64,000 nucleotides of DNA, taken from Streptomyces sp. Act143 (GTDB taxonomy: Bacteria > Actinomycetota > Actinomycetes > Streptomycetales > Streptomycetaceae). Under the pieces are notes generated by a model. That model searched no databases and was not told where the DNA came from. It worked only from the letters and a program-made list of their open reading frames with translations. The stretch's first letter is position 1, and every line of letters begins with the position of its first letter. A program made the translations under genes and the position numbers. Of the stretch, positions 45,627 through 54,758 are shown one piece after another. The stretch is taken from NCBI RefSeq assembly GCF_003143935.1, contig NZ_QFRX01000001.1, forward strand, positions 390,737 through 454,736, written 5' to 3'.

Positions 45627-46532
45627 ATGTCCTCTCCCACCGTTCCGTCCCGCACCGGGACGCTCCCGGCGCGCCGGATCCTCTCCCCCGGCCTGCTGTT
45701 CGCCCTGCCCTTCCTGGTGCTCTTCGCCCTCTTCATGGTCTGGCCCCTGGTCCAGGGGCTGTGGATGAGCTTCACCGACACCTCGCTGTCGGCCCACACA
45801 CCGAGTTTCGTCGGCCTCGACAACTTCTCCGAGGCGCTGCGGGACGCGGAGATGTGGCGGGCGCTCGGCCACACCCTGTGGTTCACCGTCCTGTCGACCG
45901 TCCCGCTCGTCGTCGTCGCCCTCGGCATGGCGCTGCTGGTCCACACCGGACTGCCCGGCCAGTGGGTGTGGCGCCTGGCCTTCTTCGCGCCGTATCTGCT
46001 GCCCGTCGGCGTGGTCACCTTGGTGTGGGCCTGGCTCTTCCAGGGCGACCTCGGCCTGTACAACCAGCTCCTCAACGCCGTCGGACTCGACTCCGTGGCC
46101 TGGCTGAGCGACAAGTCGGTCGCGATGTGGGCGATCGTGCTCACCACCCTGTGGTGGACCGTCGGTTTCAACTTCCTTCTCTACCTCGCCGCCCTGCAGT
46201 CCGTGCCCGACCACCTCTACGAGGCCGCGGCACTCGACGGCGCGGGCGCCTGGCGGCGCCTGTTCTCCATCACGCTGCCGCAGCTCAGCCGGATCACCGT
46301 CGTCGTCACCGTGCTCCAGGTCCTCGCCTCGCTGAAGGTCTTCGACCAGATCTACCTGCTCACCAAGGGCGGCCCGGACAACTCCACCCGCCCGGTCATC
46401 GAGTACATGTACGACGTCGGCTTCACCGGCTACCGGCTCGGCTACGCCTCGGCGATCAGCTACGTCTTCTTCGCCCTCGTCATCCTCGCCTCCGCGGCCC
46501 AGTACGCCGCCCTCCGCCGCCGGGAGAAGTGA
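45627..46532 (+). CDS. Sugar ABC transporter permease, MalF type (second system)
   Basis: The product has 301 residues; ATG 45627 follows AGGAGG. Six membrane helices are predicted and the EAA loop (YEAAALDGAGAWRRLFSITLP) is intact. It pairs with the next gene. As in the first importer of this window, no ATPase gene is present. Confidence 0.93.
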   Translation: MSSPTVPSRTGTLPARRILSPGLLFALPFLVLFALFMVWPLVQGLWMSFTDTSLSAHTPSFVGLDNFSEALRDAEMWRALGHTLWFTVLSTVPLVVVALGMALLVHTGLPGQWVWRLAFFAPYLLPVGVVTLVWAWLFQGDLGLYNQLLNAVGLDSVAWLSDKSVAMWAIVLTTLWWTVGFNFLLYLAALQSVPDHLYEAAALDGAGAWRRLFSITLPQLSRITVVVTVLQVLASLKVFDQIYLLTKGGPDNSTRPVIEYMYDVGFTGYRLGYASAISYVFFALVILASAAQYAALRRREK

Positions 46533-46533
46533 C

Positions 46534-47481
46534 ATGACCTCTACCACCGAGCTGCCCGCCCGCAGCCCCAGGACCACGCCCCGCTCACCCGTCATCCGGG
46601 AGGTGGCGGCCCGCAGACACCGTGCCGAGGCCCGCCGCACCCACCTCTCCCTGGGCGAGAGCCGCACCGCCCGCACCCTCACCTTCGCGGTGCTGACCCT
46701 GCTGGCCCTGCTCTGGCTGCTGCCGGTCGGCTGGGGACTGCTGACGGCGTTCAAGTCGGAGCAGGACGCCAGCGATCCGGTCCACTGGCTGTGGCCGCAG
46801 CACGGCTTCACCCTCGCGGGGTTCAGCAGTGTGTGGGAGCGCGGCGACCTGCCGCTGTGGATGTTCAACAGCTTCCTGATCGCGGCCGTCGTCACGGTCG
46901 TCACGGTGGCCGTGTCCGCGATGGCCGGCTACGCCTTCTCCCGCACCCGGTTCGCGGGCCGCAAGGCCTTGTTCACCCTCACGGTGGCGGCGGTCCTGGT
47001 GCCGCCGCAGATGCTGATCGTGCCGTGGTTCCAGCAGATGCTGACCCTGAACCTGGTCGACACCTACGCGGCCGTCATCCTGCCGCAGACCGTCGCGCCG
47101 GTCATGGTGTTCATCCTGAAGAAGCACTTCGACTCCCTGCCCAGGGAGTTGGAGGAGGCGGCCCGCATCGACGGCGCCGGACACATCCGGATCTTCTGGT
47201 CCGTGTTCCTGCCGCTGTCCCGCCCGATGCTGTCGGCCGTCGCGATCTTCGTGTTCATCGGGGCCTGGAACAACTTCCTGTGGCCCTTCGTCGCCACCTC
47301 AGACCCCGGCCTGATGACCCTGCCCGTCGGCATCACGTCGGTCAAGGACGCCTACGGCGTCCAGTACGCCCAGTCGATGGCGTCGGCCGTGCTGGCCGCG
47401 CTGCCGTTGGTGGTCGTCTTCCTGTTCTTCCAGCGGCACATCGTCAAGTCCGTCGCCACGACGGGACTCGGCGGCCAGTGA
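46534..47481 (+). CDS. Sugar ABC transporter permease, MalG type (second system)
   Basis: The product has 315 residues; ATG 46534 lies one base after the previous stop, implying coupling. A long basic cytoplasmic N-terminus (about 45 residues) precedes six membrane helices. The EAA loop is LEEAARIDGAGHIRIFWSVF. Confidence 0.93.
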   Translation: MTSTTELPARSPRTTPRSPVIREVAARRHRAEARRTHLSLGESRTARTLTFAVLTLLALLWLLPVGWGLLTAFKSEQDASDPVHWLWPQHGFTLAGFSSVWERGDLPLWMFNSFLIAAVVTVVTVAVSAMAGYAFSRTRFAGRKALFTLTVAAVLVPPQMLIVPWFQQMLTLNLVDTYAAVILPQTVAPVMVFILKKHFDSLPRELEEAARIDGAGHIRIFWSVFLPLSRPMLSAVAIFVFIGAWNNFLWPFVATSDPGLMTLPVGITSVKDAYGVQYAQSMASAVLAALPLVVVFLFFQRHIVKSVATTGLGGQ

Positions 47482-47541
47482 ACCCGCCCTCCGGCTGAAA
47501 GGCCCCACCACCGAGGCACCACTCGTCCCACGGAGTCGCCC

Positions 47542-48999
47542 ATGAGTACATCCCCCCGCACGATCCGCATCTCGGCACTGCTCGCCCTGCTGTCGGCCGT
47601 GATGTTCTCGCTCGTCTCCCCGCCCAGGTCGGCCGCGGCGCCCCAGGCCGCGGCCGCCACCGCCACCGCCACCACCTTCCGCAATCCGCTCAACACCGGA
47701 CCCGACCCGTACCTGACGTACTTCAACGGCTCGTACTTCATGACCACGACGCAGGGCGGCAGCATCCGCATGTGGCGCTCGCCGTCCCTGGCCACCCTGC
47801 TCGCCTCCGACCCCGTCACCGTCTGGACCGACACCGACGCCTCCCGCAACAAGAACATCTGGGCCGCGGAGTTCCACCGCTTCGGCGACCGCTGGTACCT
47901 CTACTACACGGCCGACGACGGTGTGGACGACCACCACCGCCTCTACGTCCTGGAGTCCGACGCCGACTCCCCAACCGGTCCCTACCACTTCAAGTCGGCG
48001 CTGATCCCGCCCAACCACACCGGTGACTTCGCGATCGACCCCAGCGTCTTCACCCACAACGGCAAGCTGTACCTCGCCTACAGCGGCATCAACGCCTACC
48101 AGCACAACGGGCTCAACATCGCACCGCTGTCGAACCCCTACACCGTCTCCGGCGACGCCGTCGCCGTCGACGCCGCGGGCGGCTGCCCCGAGGTGCGCGA
48201 GGGACCGGAGTTCCTGCACCGCAACGGCCGTACCTGGATGACCTATTCGACGTGCGACACCGGCAAGCCCGACTACCAGCTGTGGATGCTGTCCCTGGCC
48301 GACGGCGCCGACCCGCTGGCGCCCGCCGCCTGGCAGCAGCACGGCGGCGCGGTGTTCTCACGCAACGACGCCGTCGGCGTGTACGGGCCCGGCCACCACG
48401 CCTTCTTCAAGTCCCCCGACGGCAGCCAGGACTGGATGGTCTACCACGCCAAGACGACCTCCCAGTACACCTACGGCGACCGCACCAGCCGCGCCCAGCA
48501 GATCCGTTGGAACGCCGACGGCAGCCCGGACCTCGGGACCCCGCTCGCGATGGGCGCCACCCAGAACCTGCCCTCCGGCGACCCCGGTTCGGGCAACCAC
48601 TGGATCAACGACGACGGCCGCTCCAGCGGCGACGGCACCCTCACCTACACCGGGGGCTGGAACTCCGGCACCGGCTGTGCCACGCAGTGCTTCTGGGGCG
48701 ACGACCACTGGAGCGACCAGGCCGGCAACACCGCGACCTTCACCTTCACGGGCACCCGGATCGCGCTGCTGTCGGTACGCGACACCGGCAACGGCATCGC
48801 CGCCCTCAGCGTCGACGGCGGCGCGGAGACCCGGGTCGACTTCTACGGGGCCCTCCGCACCGGCGAGACCGTGCAGTACGTCAGCCCGAGACTCGCCTCC
48901 GGCCGGCACACCCTGCGCGTGCGGGTGACCGGCAAGCACAACGCCCGGTCCACGGCCTCCTTCGTGAGCGTGGACCGGGCCGAGGTGTACACCGACTGA
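47542..48999 (+). CDS. Secreted GH43-family glycoside hydrolase with a C-terminal beta-sandwich module
   Basis: The product has 485 residues; ATG 47542. A signal peptide (residues 1-33, ending SAAAP) precedes a five-bladed beta-propeller. The catalytic residues are Asp55 (NTGPDPYL, base), Asp166 (FAIDPSV, pKa modulator) and Glu220 (EVREGPEF, acid). Residues from about 350 form a separate beta-rich module (WINDDGRSSGDGTLTY, then RTGETVQYVSPRLASGRHTL), similar to modules seen at the C-termini of other secreted glycanases, probably for binding. GH43 enzymes are mostly arabinosidases and xylosidases. It closes the LacI-controlled locus and would release sugars outside the cell for the importer. 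Confidence 0.9.
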   Translation: MSTSPRTIRISALLALLSAVMFSLVSPPRSAAAPQAAAATATATTFRNPLNTGPDPYLTYFNGSYFMTTTQGGSIRMWRSPSLATLLASDPVTVWTDTDASRNKNIWAAEFHRFGDRWYLYYTADDGVDDHHRLYVLESDADSPTGPYHFKSALIPPNHTGDFAIDPSVFTHNGKLYLAYSGINAYQHNGLNIAPLSNPYTVSGDAVAVDAAGGCPEVREGPEFLHRNGRTWMTYSTCDTGKPDYQLWMLSLADGADPLAPAAWQQHGGAVFSRNDAVGVYGPGHHAFFKSPDGSQDWMVYHAKTTSQYTYGDRTSRAQQIRWNADGSPDLGTPLAMGATQNLPSGDPGSGNHWINDDGRSSGDGTLTYTGGWNSGTGCATQCFWGDDHWSDQAGNTATFTFTGTRIALLSVRDTGNGIAALSVDGGAETRVDFYGALRTGETVQYVSPRLASGRHTLRVRVTGKHNARSTASFVSVDRAEVYTD

Positions 49000-49009
49000 C
49001 CCGGCGGAC

Positions 49010-49042
49010 GGCGGCGGCCCCCAGGCAGCACCGGGGCGGCCG
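49010..49042. terminator. Imperfect bidirectional terminator candidate
   Basis: CGGCGGCCCCC and CCGGGGCGGCCG form an imperfect GC-rich stem with an 8-base loop between the convergent GH43 and lectin genes. Two mismatches weaken it. Confidence 0.35.
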
Positions 49043-49070
49043 CTGCACCGCCGCTCCCGGCCCGTCGGTC

Positions 49071-50165
49071 TCAGGTGGACCAGGTCACGTCGGTGCCGTC
49101 CATGATGACCACCTTGCCGTCCGCCCGGAGAACCAGCTTCGCGCCCGGGTGCCCCCAGACGTCGGCACCCCAGATGGGTTTGTCGTCGCCGTTGTGGATG
49201 ACGAGATTGCCGTCCGTCTGGAACCGGGCCGTGTGGTGGGCGCCGAAGGTCATGGACGCCCAGGTCGCCTTGCCCTTCTCGTTGTAGACGACGAGATTGC
49301 CGTCCGTCTGCATGGTCATCTTGATCCGGTTGGTGCTCCAGGACTCCCCGGCGGACAGCGTGCTCGGGGCCGTGACGGACGTGCTCGTCCACACCGGCGT
49401 CCTGGGCTCGGGCTCCTTGTCCGGGCTCTTCGCTGAGCGGGTTGCGCTGGGCGTCGTGCCGGGCTTGGCGTCCGTGGCCGCACCGCCCGCGCCCTGCGGC
49501 TCCGGGGACCGGGTGGGGCTCGGTTCGGGCTTCTTCGACGCCTTCTTGCTCGGTGCGGCGGTGGGAGTGCGAGTGGCGTAGCCGTCCGGTGCCTGGTGCG
49601 TCGCGCCCGCTCCCAGGAGGGTGTCGGAATCCTCGTGCCCGGCGGAGTTCGCCGTCGCCTGCTTGCTGTCGTCGTCCGACGTGTCTCCCATCAGCAGGAA
49701 GGGCACCGCGATGAGCACGGCGCCGACGATGGCCGCGGCGGCCAGCATCGGCTTCTTGGGCCGTCCGCCGTGCGACTCCCCCGAGTCCGCGCCGGGGTGG
49801 TCGGCGTCCGTGGCGAGCAGCGGCACGCCCCTGTTCGGCTCGGTCGCCTCGGCGCGGGATTCCGCCGTCCCGGCAGCAGCCGACTCCTCGTCCGGTTCCG
49901 GCGCTACGGAGGTGCCCGACAGCGTTGTCGCCTGTTCGCCGGCGTCCGCGCCCGCGGCCTCCGGGCGGGCCGGGGCGGCCGAAGCACGCTCCTGTTGCGC
50001 CGCTTCACCCGCCGTCGTGTCCGGGGCGGGCACGGCGCGGCCCGGGGTCAGCGCCCCCACGGGCGGCTCGGGGGAAGCTGGCAGAGCGACCGCAACGCGC
50101 ACCTGCGGGGTGCCGGCGGCGGTGTCGGGGGAAGTGCCGTCTCCCGCGTTTCGTTGTGCACTCAT
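49071..50165 (-). CDS. Membrane-anchored protein with an extracellular bulb-type (B-type) lectin domain
   Basis: The product has 364 residues; ATG 50165. Residues 1-135 form a Pro/Ala/Glu-rich cytoplasmic region. A single membrane helix (KKPMLAAAAIVGAVLIAVPF, 136-157) and a Lys/Pro/Ser/Thr-rich stalk follow. The C-terminal 110 residues are a bulb-type mannose-binding lectin with beta-prism repeats: two good copies (MQTDGNLVVYNE, FQTDGNLVIHNG) of the QxDxNxVxY carbohydrate motif and a third degenerate copy (LRADGKVVIMDG). The architecture and the GxPKKPMLAAAAIVGA membrane segment are shared with the next gene upstream, indicating common origin of the anchor with exchange of the lectin head. 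It is the last gene of the minus-strand cassette. Confidence 0.85.
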   Translation of the reverse strand: MSAQRNAGDGTSPDTAAGTPQVRVAVALPASPEPPVGALTPGRAVPAPDTTAGEAAQQERASAAPARPEAAGADAGEQATTLSGTSVAPEPDEESAAAGTAESRAEATEPNRGVPLLATDADHPGADSGESHGGRPKKPMLAAAAIVGAVLIAVPFLLMGDTSDDDSKQATANSAGHEDSDTLLGAGATHQAPDGYATRTPTAAPSKKASKKPEPSPTRSPEPQGAGGAATDAKPGTTPSATRSAKSPDKEPEPRTPVWTSTSVTAPSTLSAGESWSTNRIKMTMQTDGNLVVYNEKGKATWASMTFGAHHTARFQTDGNLVIHNGDDKPIWGADVWGHPGAKLVLRADGKVVIMDGTDVTWST

Positions 50166-50226
50166 GCGGTCGTTCTCCGTCGTCTGTCGGGGGCCTCAGG
50201 GCAGTCGGCGCTCTCACGGATGTACG

Positions 50227-51627
50227 TCAGATCGTCCAGCGGTCGGCGGGACCGCATCCGCCGATCTCCAGGTGCGCGTCGTTCCCGGCGGACGCGCCCC
50301 CCTCCAGTCCCAGGCAGAGGTTGTTGCTGGAGTAGCTGCGGATCCAGTACGAGCCGTCCGAGCGGGGATCGAGCCACCACAGCTGGTTGTCGGCGGTCGC
50401 GCGGCAGTAGTACTCGGTGACGTTGGTGCCCGTGGCCGCCGAGCCGTAGTAGGGCAGGTCCATGCAGAACTTGTCCTTGCTGTTCCTGATCAGGAACAGC
50501 GAGGCCCCTTGGGGGCCGCCTTCGGCCTCCGCGACCTCCAGGTTCCACAGCTGGTTGTCGGCGGCCGTGCCGTTGCAGGGGTACTGGTTGACCGGGCCGT
50601 CGACCTTGCCGTTGCCGAAGGCGGGGACATCGGCGCACAGGCCGGTCGTCGCGTTCCTGACCAGGATGCTGCGGGCGCTGGACGCCGCGTTGGCCTGCCG
50701 GCGCAGCTTCTCGGTGGCGCTGACGGTGGTGGCCTTCTTCTGCTCGGCCTTCTCGGACACACCGGCCGTGGGGGTGGCCTGCTGCGGCTTGACCACCGGC
50801 GCGCGGTGCGTGTCCTTGGCCTGTTTCTCCTCGGGCGACTTACTGGACGAAGGGGAGGCGGAGGTGGAAGCGGCAGGGGTCGGCGATTCGGTGGCGTAGC
50901 TCTCCGAGGCGTGCGGGACCTGGTCCGTGTCCAGAACCGTGCCGGCCGCGTTGTCGGTCCGTTCCGCACCGCGGTCGTCCTTGTCGCCCTGCCCCGCCAC
51001 AAGGAACGGAACCCCGATCAGGATCGCCCCGACGATGGCCGCGGCGGCCAGCATCGGCTTCTTGGGACCCCCGTGCGCTTCGCCGACCGCCGCGGCGCCC
51101 GTACCCCCGTTTCCCGATCCTGCGGCGACGACGTCGGGGCCCGACTCGGTGGCCGCGACGCCGGGCGCGGAGGAGGGCACGGCGGCGCCGGGCGCGAGGG
51201 CTGGGACGGCTGCGCCGGGTTCGGCGCTGGGTGCGGAAGGCCTCGGCGCTTCCTCCTCCCGGACCGCCGCAGTTGGCTCGGCGCCCTTGCTCCCGGCCCC
51301 CGCGGCGCTCTCGTTGTCCGTGCGCGCGGGCTCGCTTCGCGGGTTCGGGGGCGGAGCGGGTACGGCCGCCGGCTCGGCGGCGGCGGAGGCATCCGGTGCC
51401 GCCGCGGGCGCGGCGGCCGTTGACGCCGTGCCCGTGCCCCCGCGTCCTCCCCCACCCGGTGTCAGCGCCGCGCCGGGGTCCTGCGCTGTTCCCTGGAGCG
51501 GCACGGCCCGGCGGACCGTCACCGGCGACGCACCGGACTCGGACGGCGCCCCTGAGGGACGGCGGCTGCCGGACGGTTCGGGCCCGGCCGGCGGCGTCTC
51601 ACCGGCAGGATCAGTCTGACGAGCCAT
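50227..51627 (-). CDS. Membrane-anchored protein with an extracellular ricin-type lectin domain
   Basis: The product has 466 residues; ATG 51627 lies 18 bases after the ART-like gene. A long Pro/Ala/Glu-rich cytoplasmic region (1-190) precedes one membrane helix (KKPMLAAAAIVGAILIGVPF, about 191-213), a Ser/Pro/Lys stalk, and a C-terminal ricin B-type beta-trefoil of about 135 residues. Its three repeats contain the QxW-type positions (DNQLWNLEVAE, DNQLWWLDPR, and a last repeat ending ADRWTI) and two likely disulfides. Such domains bind galactose- or N-acetyl-hexosamine-containing glycans. It shares its anchor design with the lectin gene that follows. By context it may present a glycan-binding head on the surface of the producer. 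Confidence 0.87.
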   Translation of the reverse strand: MARQTDPAGETPPAGPEPSGSRRPSGAPSESGASPVTVRRAVPLQGTAQDPGAALTPGGGGRGGTGTASTAAAPAAAPDASAAAEPAAVPAPPPNPRSEPARTDNESAAGAGSKGAEPTAAVREEEAPRPSAPSAEPGAAVPALAPGAAVPSSAPGVAATESGPDVVAAGSGNGGTGAAAVGEAHGGPKKPMLAAAAIVGAILIGVPFLVAGQGDKDDRGAERTDNAAGTVLDTDQVPHASESYATESPTPAASTSASPSSSKSPEEKQAKDTHRAPVVKPQQATPTAGVSEKAEQKKATTVSATEKLRRQANAASSARSILVRNATTGLCADVPAFGNGKVDGPVNQYPCNGTAADNQLWNLEVAEAEGGPQGASLFLIRNSKDKFCMDLPYYGSAATGTNVTEYYCRATADNQLWWLDPRSDGSYWIRSYSSNNLCLGLEGGASAGNDAHLEIGGCGPADRWTI

Positions 51628-51645
51628 GCGACTCCCCTACTCGTG

Positions 51646-54495
51646 TCAGTGGTTCGCGGTGGTTTCCGGCTGCGCGGTGCCGAAGGGCCCGGAGCAGCGC
51701 TCGGGCCACTGCTCGGCACGCGCCGGGGCCGAGCGTCCGCGCACGGCCTCGTCGAGGCGGGCGAGTGCGGCGAGGTCCCCTTCGGGGTCGGACCTGACCG
51801 GCGCGTGGGAGCCGGGCAGTTCACGCAGGAAGATCTGGTGGGCCTGGTCCTGTCCGCTGCGGCGCACGTCCAGAACCCTGAAGAGGGACCCGGGGGTGAA
51901 CACCACTTCCTCCGGTCCGTCGCCGGGGTCCAGCAGTTGCCGTACCCGGCGGGCGCCGACGGACCAGATGACGTAACTCGCGCCCGTCGTCATCGACGGG
52001 CGGGCCGGGTCGAGCGGAGTGGCGCTCACGGGGGCCGCGTCGCGGAGCAGTGCCCCGGGGCGTGGCACGGTGCGGTCCGCGGTGCCGCCGGTGGCGCGCA
52101 GCACCACGCCTCGGTAGGAGGGCAGTCGGTTCAGCGCTGACGTCAGGCATGCCACGTACGGCAGCAGGCCACTGTCGTGCGCGCGCACGGCACGCGCCAG
52201 GGCCTGGTGACTCAACGGCCCCTCGGTGTTGTGCAGATACAGCCGCAGCGCGATCAGATCGGCGCGAGCGGCCTCCTGTTCCTTGCCGCGCAGTGCGGGC
52301 ATCCGGGCCAGCGCCCGGGTCACGGCCGTCCCGTGCCGGTCCCACTCCGCGTCCGCCAGCGCACGGAACACATGGCGCTCGTCCTCCGTGCTGCGGTGCC
52401 CCGGGCCGAAGGGGACGGGAGGCAGGGAGCTGCTCGGCGGCTGCGGGGCATCGGGTGCACGGGGAGTCTCGGCGGCAGGATCGGAGCCTGCCTCTTGCCG
52501 CAGGGGCGCCTGGTCGGCAGCCCGCTCCTGTGTTTCGGCGAGGGGCCCGCCAGGCGTGGAACCGGTCGTGACGAGTCCTCGCGGGGCGGCGGACACGCTC
52601 TCCGGCGCGGTGCGCGCCGACGCCTTGGCTGGAGGCGGAGCCTGACCCGGGGCCGCGGAGTCCTCGCCCTCGTCCGGTGTCCGGGGCGAGGTGGCGCCTT
52701 GAGCGGTACGGGAGCTGTCGGGCGTGGCGGCGACGGCGACCGGTCCCGTGCGGCTCGTCCCTTCGGAGGCCTCGTGCTCCCGGGGGGTGTTGGACGGGCC
52801 GGGGCGCTCGGCGCTCCCCGGTCCGACGGCCTTCGGCGGGGCCGGTCGCGGCAGGGCAGGGGCAGCCGCGGCAGTCGGCTCGGCGGCTGGGGGCTGTTCC
52901 TCGGCGCCTTGTGCGGCACCAGCCTGTGCGGGGCGTGCGCTCGGGCTCGGTTTCGACGCAGGGGATGTCGGGGCTGGGTGCTCGGCGCGTCCCGGGCCGG
53001 ACGTCGTGTGTGGTCTGGCGGCCGTCTCCGGCGGACCGGTCAGCTCTCTCCGGAGCGGGGCCGAAGGAGTGAAGGAGGCGAATCGGATCGTCCGCAGGCC
53101 GTGGTGCGCGGCCAGGCGGCGCAGCTCACGGCCGCCGTCCTGGGGACTGCCGTGCACATGCAGGGTGACACTCGCGCGGAGGGCGGGGAGCAGTGCGCCC
53201 AGCAGGCTCGACAAGACCGGCCACAGCGACAGGTCGAGGCGTTCGCCCGGAAGGCCGACCTCGATGAGCGGGCCGGACGGGCTCACGGGGCGGTCCGTGT
53301 GGGACAGGCGGGGGCCGTCGAGCGGGCCGACCCACAGACCTGCCCGGGTGACCGTGACCTGCCACCGGTCGGACAGGGCGACCACGCCGTCCGCGGGTTG
53401 GGCGGCGCCCGGCACGGGCGCGGTCCAGCGCAGCAGCCGGGGTGGCGGCGCCTGGGCGGCGCCCCGGGCGGGTCTGCACATGACGGCGTCGACGAAGGGC
53501 AGCCATCGCGGCGTACGGTCGGCTCCCACCAGGACCGACTGCACGGAGTACGTTCCGAGCGGGCGGCCGGCGGCGATGAGCGGCAGCCCGGTCATCAACT
53601 CCACTTCGGCGTCCAACCGGTCGGCGACCGACTGCGCGAGCGGCAGCAGGTCACGCCGGCCGCCCGGCGCCAGTCGGACGGCTGATCTGACCGGTTCCGG
53701 CAGAGCGGCGAGGATGTCGCCGACGTCATCGGCCAGGACGTCCTCGCCGTGGTGCACGCCGACGACGACCGCGAGGCGCGCGGGAGAGACCGGTACGGAG
53801 TGGTAGAGGTCGCCCGGCCGGGTCGGTGCCGCCTCGGCGGGGCGGATCAGCAGTCCCGCCGGTATCTGCTCGACGACGCAGCCGCTGTCCGTGCCCGCGG
53901 GGATGCCGCGCAGCGCGTCCTGCCAGGAAGGGGCGGGGGTGCGCGGACCCAGCGGCCTCGGCCGCGTCTGCGGGGCGAAGCGCCACCAGCCGCCGTCCGT
54001 CGCGGATCCGACCGGGACGCCGGGGACGAAGAGTGTGCCGCCGGGCACGAGGAGCGGCGGCCCGTCCGGGGCCTCCACTGTCAGCCCCCATGCGTCGGCG
54101 ATCCGGCGGGCCGTGGCGGGCCGGTCCGCGCCGTCGAGACCGGCGCCGGCCAGGGCCAGCCGGACGGTTTCGGTGCCCGAGTCGCCCAAGGTGTCCAGGA
54201 GTTGGCTCAGCCGAGGCCAGAAGGCATCCGCCGTCACGCTCTCGCTGCCCGCGACGAGGGTCAGGGTTCCGTCGTCGGAGCGCTGGCCGCGGGCCAGGTC
54301 GGCGATGTCGGTCGGGCTCAGCGAGTCGTCCGCGGGGGAACGGAGCAGCAGCAGGCTGTCGTAGTCCTCCACCAGTACCTGGGTGGCCGTCCCTGGCGTG
54401 TCGTCCCGGGACGCAGGGCTCGCCGGCCCGGCCCCGCGAACGGCTGACGGCCGGTCGCTGCCGCGGCGCCTGCCGAAGGAGCTCCAGCGCGTCAT
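51646..54495 (-). CDS. Large protein with an ADP-ribosyltransferase-fold-like C-terminal domain
   Basis: The product has 949 residues from ATG 54495. The first 500 residues contain alternating alpha/beta segments that I do not recognise ([58 protein letters not shown]). Residues about 500-690 are a Pro/Ala/Ser-rich low-complexity linker. The last 230 residues follow the plan of single-domain ADP-ribosyltransferases: helical start (ALRLYLHNTEGPLSH), LNRLPSYRGVVLRA (Arg of the R-S-E triad), a mid-strand region, and EEVVFTPGSLFRVLDV, where the second Glu would be the catalytic one. The Ser-Thr-Ser motif is not obvious and the residue two before the Glu is Pro instead of Glu or Gln, so activity is uncertain. 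There is no signal peptide or membrane helix. Confidence 0.65.
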   Translation of the reverse strand: MTRWSSFGRRRGSDRPSAVRGAGPASPASRDDTPGTATQVLVEDYDSLLLLRSPADDSLSPTDIADLARGQRSDDGTLTLVAGSESVTADAFWPRLSQLLDTLGDSGTETVRLALAGAGLDGADRPATARRIADAWGLTVEAPDGPPLLVPGGTLFVPGVPVGSATDGGWWRFAPQTRPRPLGPRTPAPSWQDALRGIPAGTDSGCVVEQIPAGLLIRPAEAAPTRPGDLYHSVPVSPARLAVVVGVHHGEDVLADDVGDILAALPEPVRSAVRLAPGGRRDLLPLAQSVADRLDAEVELMTGLPLIAAGRPLGTYSVQSVLVGADRTPRWLPFVDAVMCRPARGAAQAPPPRLLRWTAPVPGAAQPADGVVALSDRWQVTVTRAGLWVGPLDGPRLSHTDRPVSPSGPLIEVGLPGERLDLSLWPVLSSLLGALLPALRASVTLHVHGSPQDGGRELRRLAAHHGLRTIRFASFTPSAPLRRELTGPPETAARPHTTSGPGRAEHPAPTSPASKPSPSARPAQAGAAQGAEEQPPAAEPTAAAAPALPRPAPPKAVGPGSAERPGPSNTPREHEASEGTSRTGPVAVAATPDSSRTAQGATSPRTPDEGEDSAAPGQAPPPAKASARTAPESVSAAPRGLVTTGSTPGGPLAETQERAADQAPLRQEAGSDPAAETPRAPDAPQPPSSSLPPVPFGPGHRSTEDERHVFRALADAEWDRHGTAVTRALARMPALRGKEQEAARADLIALRLYLHNTEGPLSHQALARAVRAHDSGLLPYVACLTSALNRLPSYRGVVLRATGGTADRTVPRPGALLRDAAPVSATPLDPARPSMTTGASYVIWSVGARRVRQLLDPGDGPEEVVFTPGSLFRVLDVRRSGQDQAHQIFLRELPGSHAPVRSDPEGDLAALARLDEAVRGRSAPARAEQWPERCSGPFGTAQPETTANH

Positions 54496-54676
54496 GCGGC
54501 ACCGCTGCCGGTCAGGATCATGGCCGCCGAGGCGGGACCGTTGTCGTGCCCGGTCACCGGCACGTCCTCCAGCAGCACAAGACGCGTTCCATCCCTTCGG
54601 CCTCTGCAGCCTCTTCGAACACATTAGCTTCGATCGAGCAGTCTGCGGGTGATTCCCCAACCGGACCGCCCGCCAT
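54492..54676 (-). pseudogene. Possible short gene, frame-shifted, between the giant and ART-like genes
   Basis: From ATG 54676 one minus-strand frame reads MAGGPVGESPADCSIEANVF then EEAAEAEG. A neighbouring frame continues with GTRLVLLEDVPVTGHDNGPA and SAAMILTGSGAA, and ends at TGA 54492, which overlaps the ATG of the ART-like gene. Both parts look coding and would join by a one-base backward shift at the GGG near 54593. This could be a small protein gene with a frameshift or a sequencing error, or the second part alone (from a GTG) could be a leader peptide coupled to the ART-like gene. Confidence 0.3.
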
Positions 54677-54758
54677 GGTTGCTTGACGGTGTGCGGGACA
54701 TGAACTGCCGGTTCCGAACGGACAATTCCGTACCCGACGGAACATCAGCGCCGCATCC

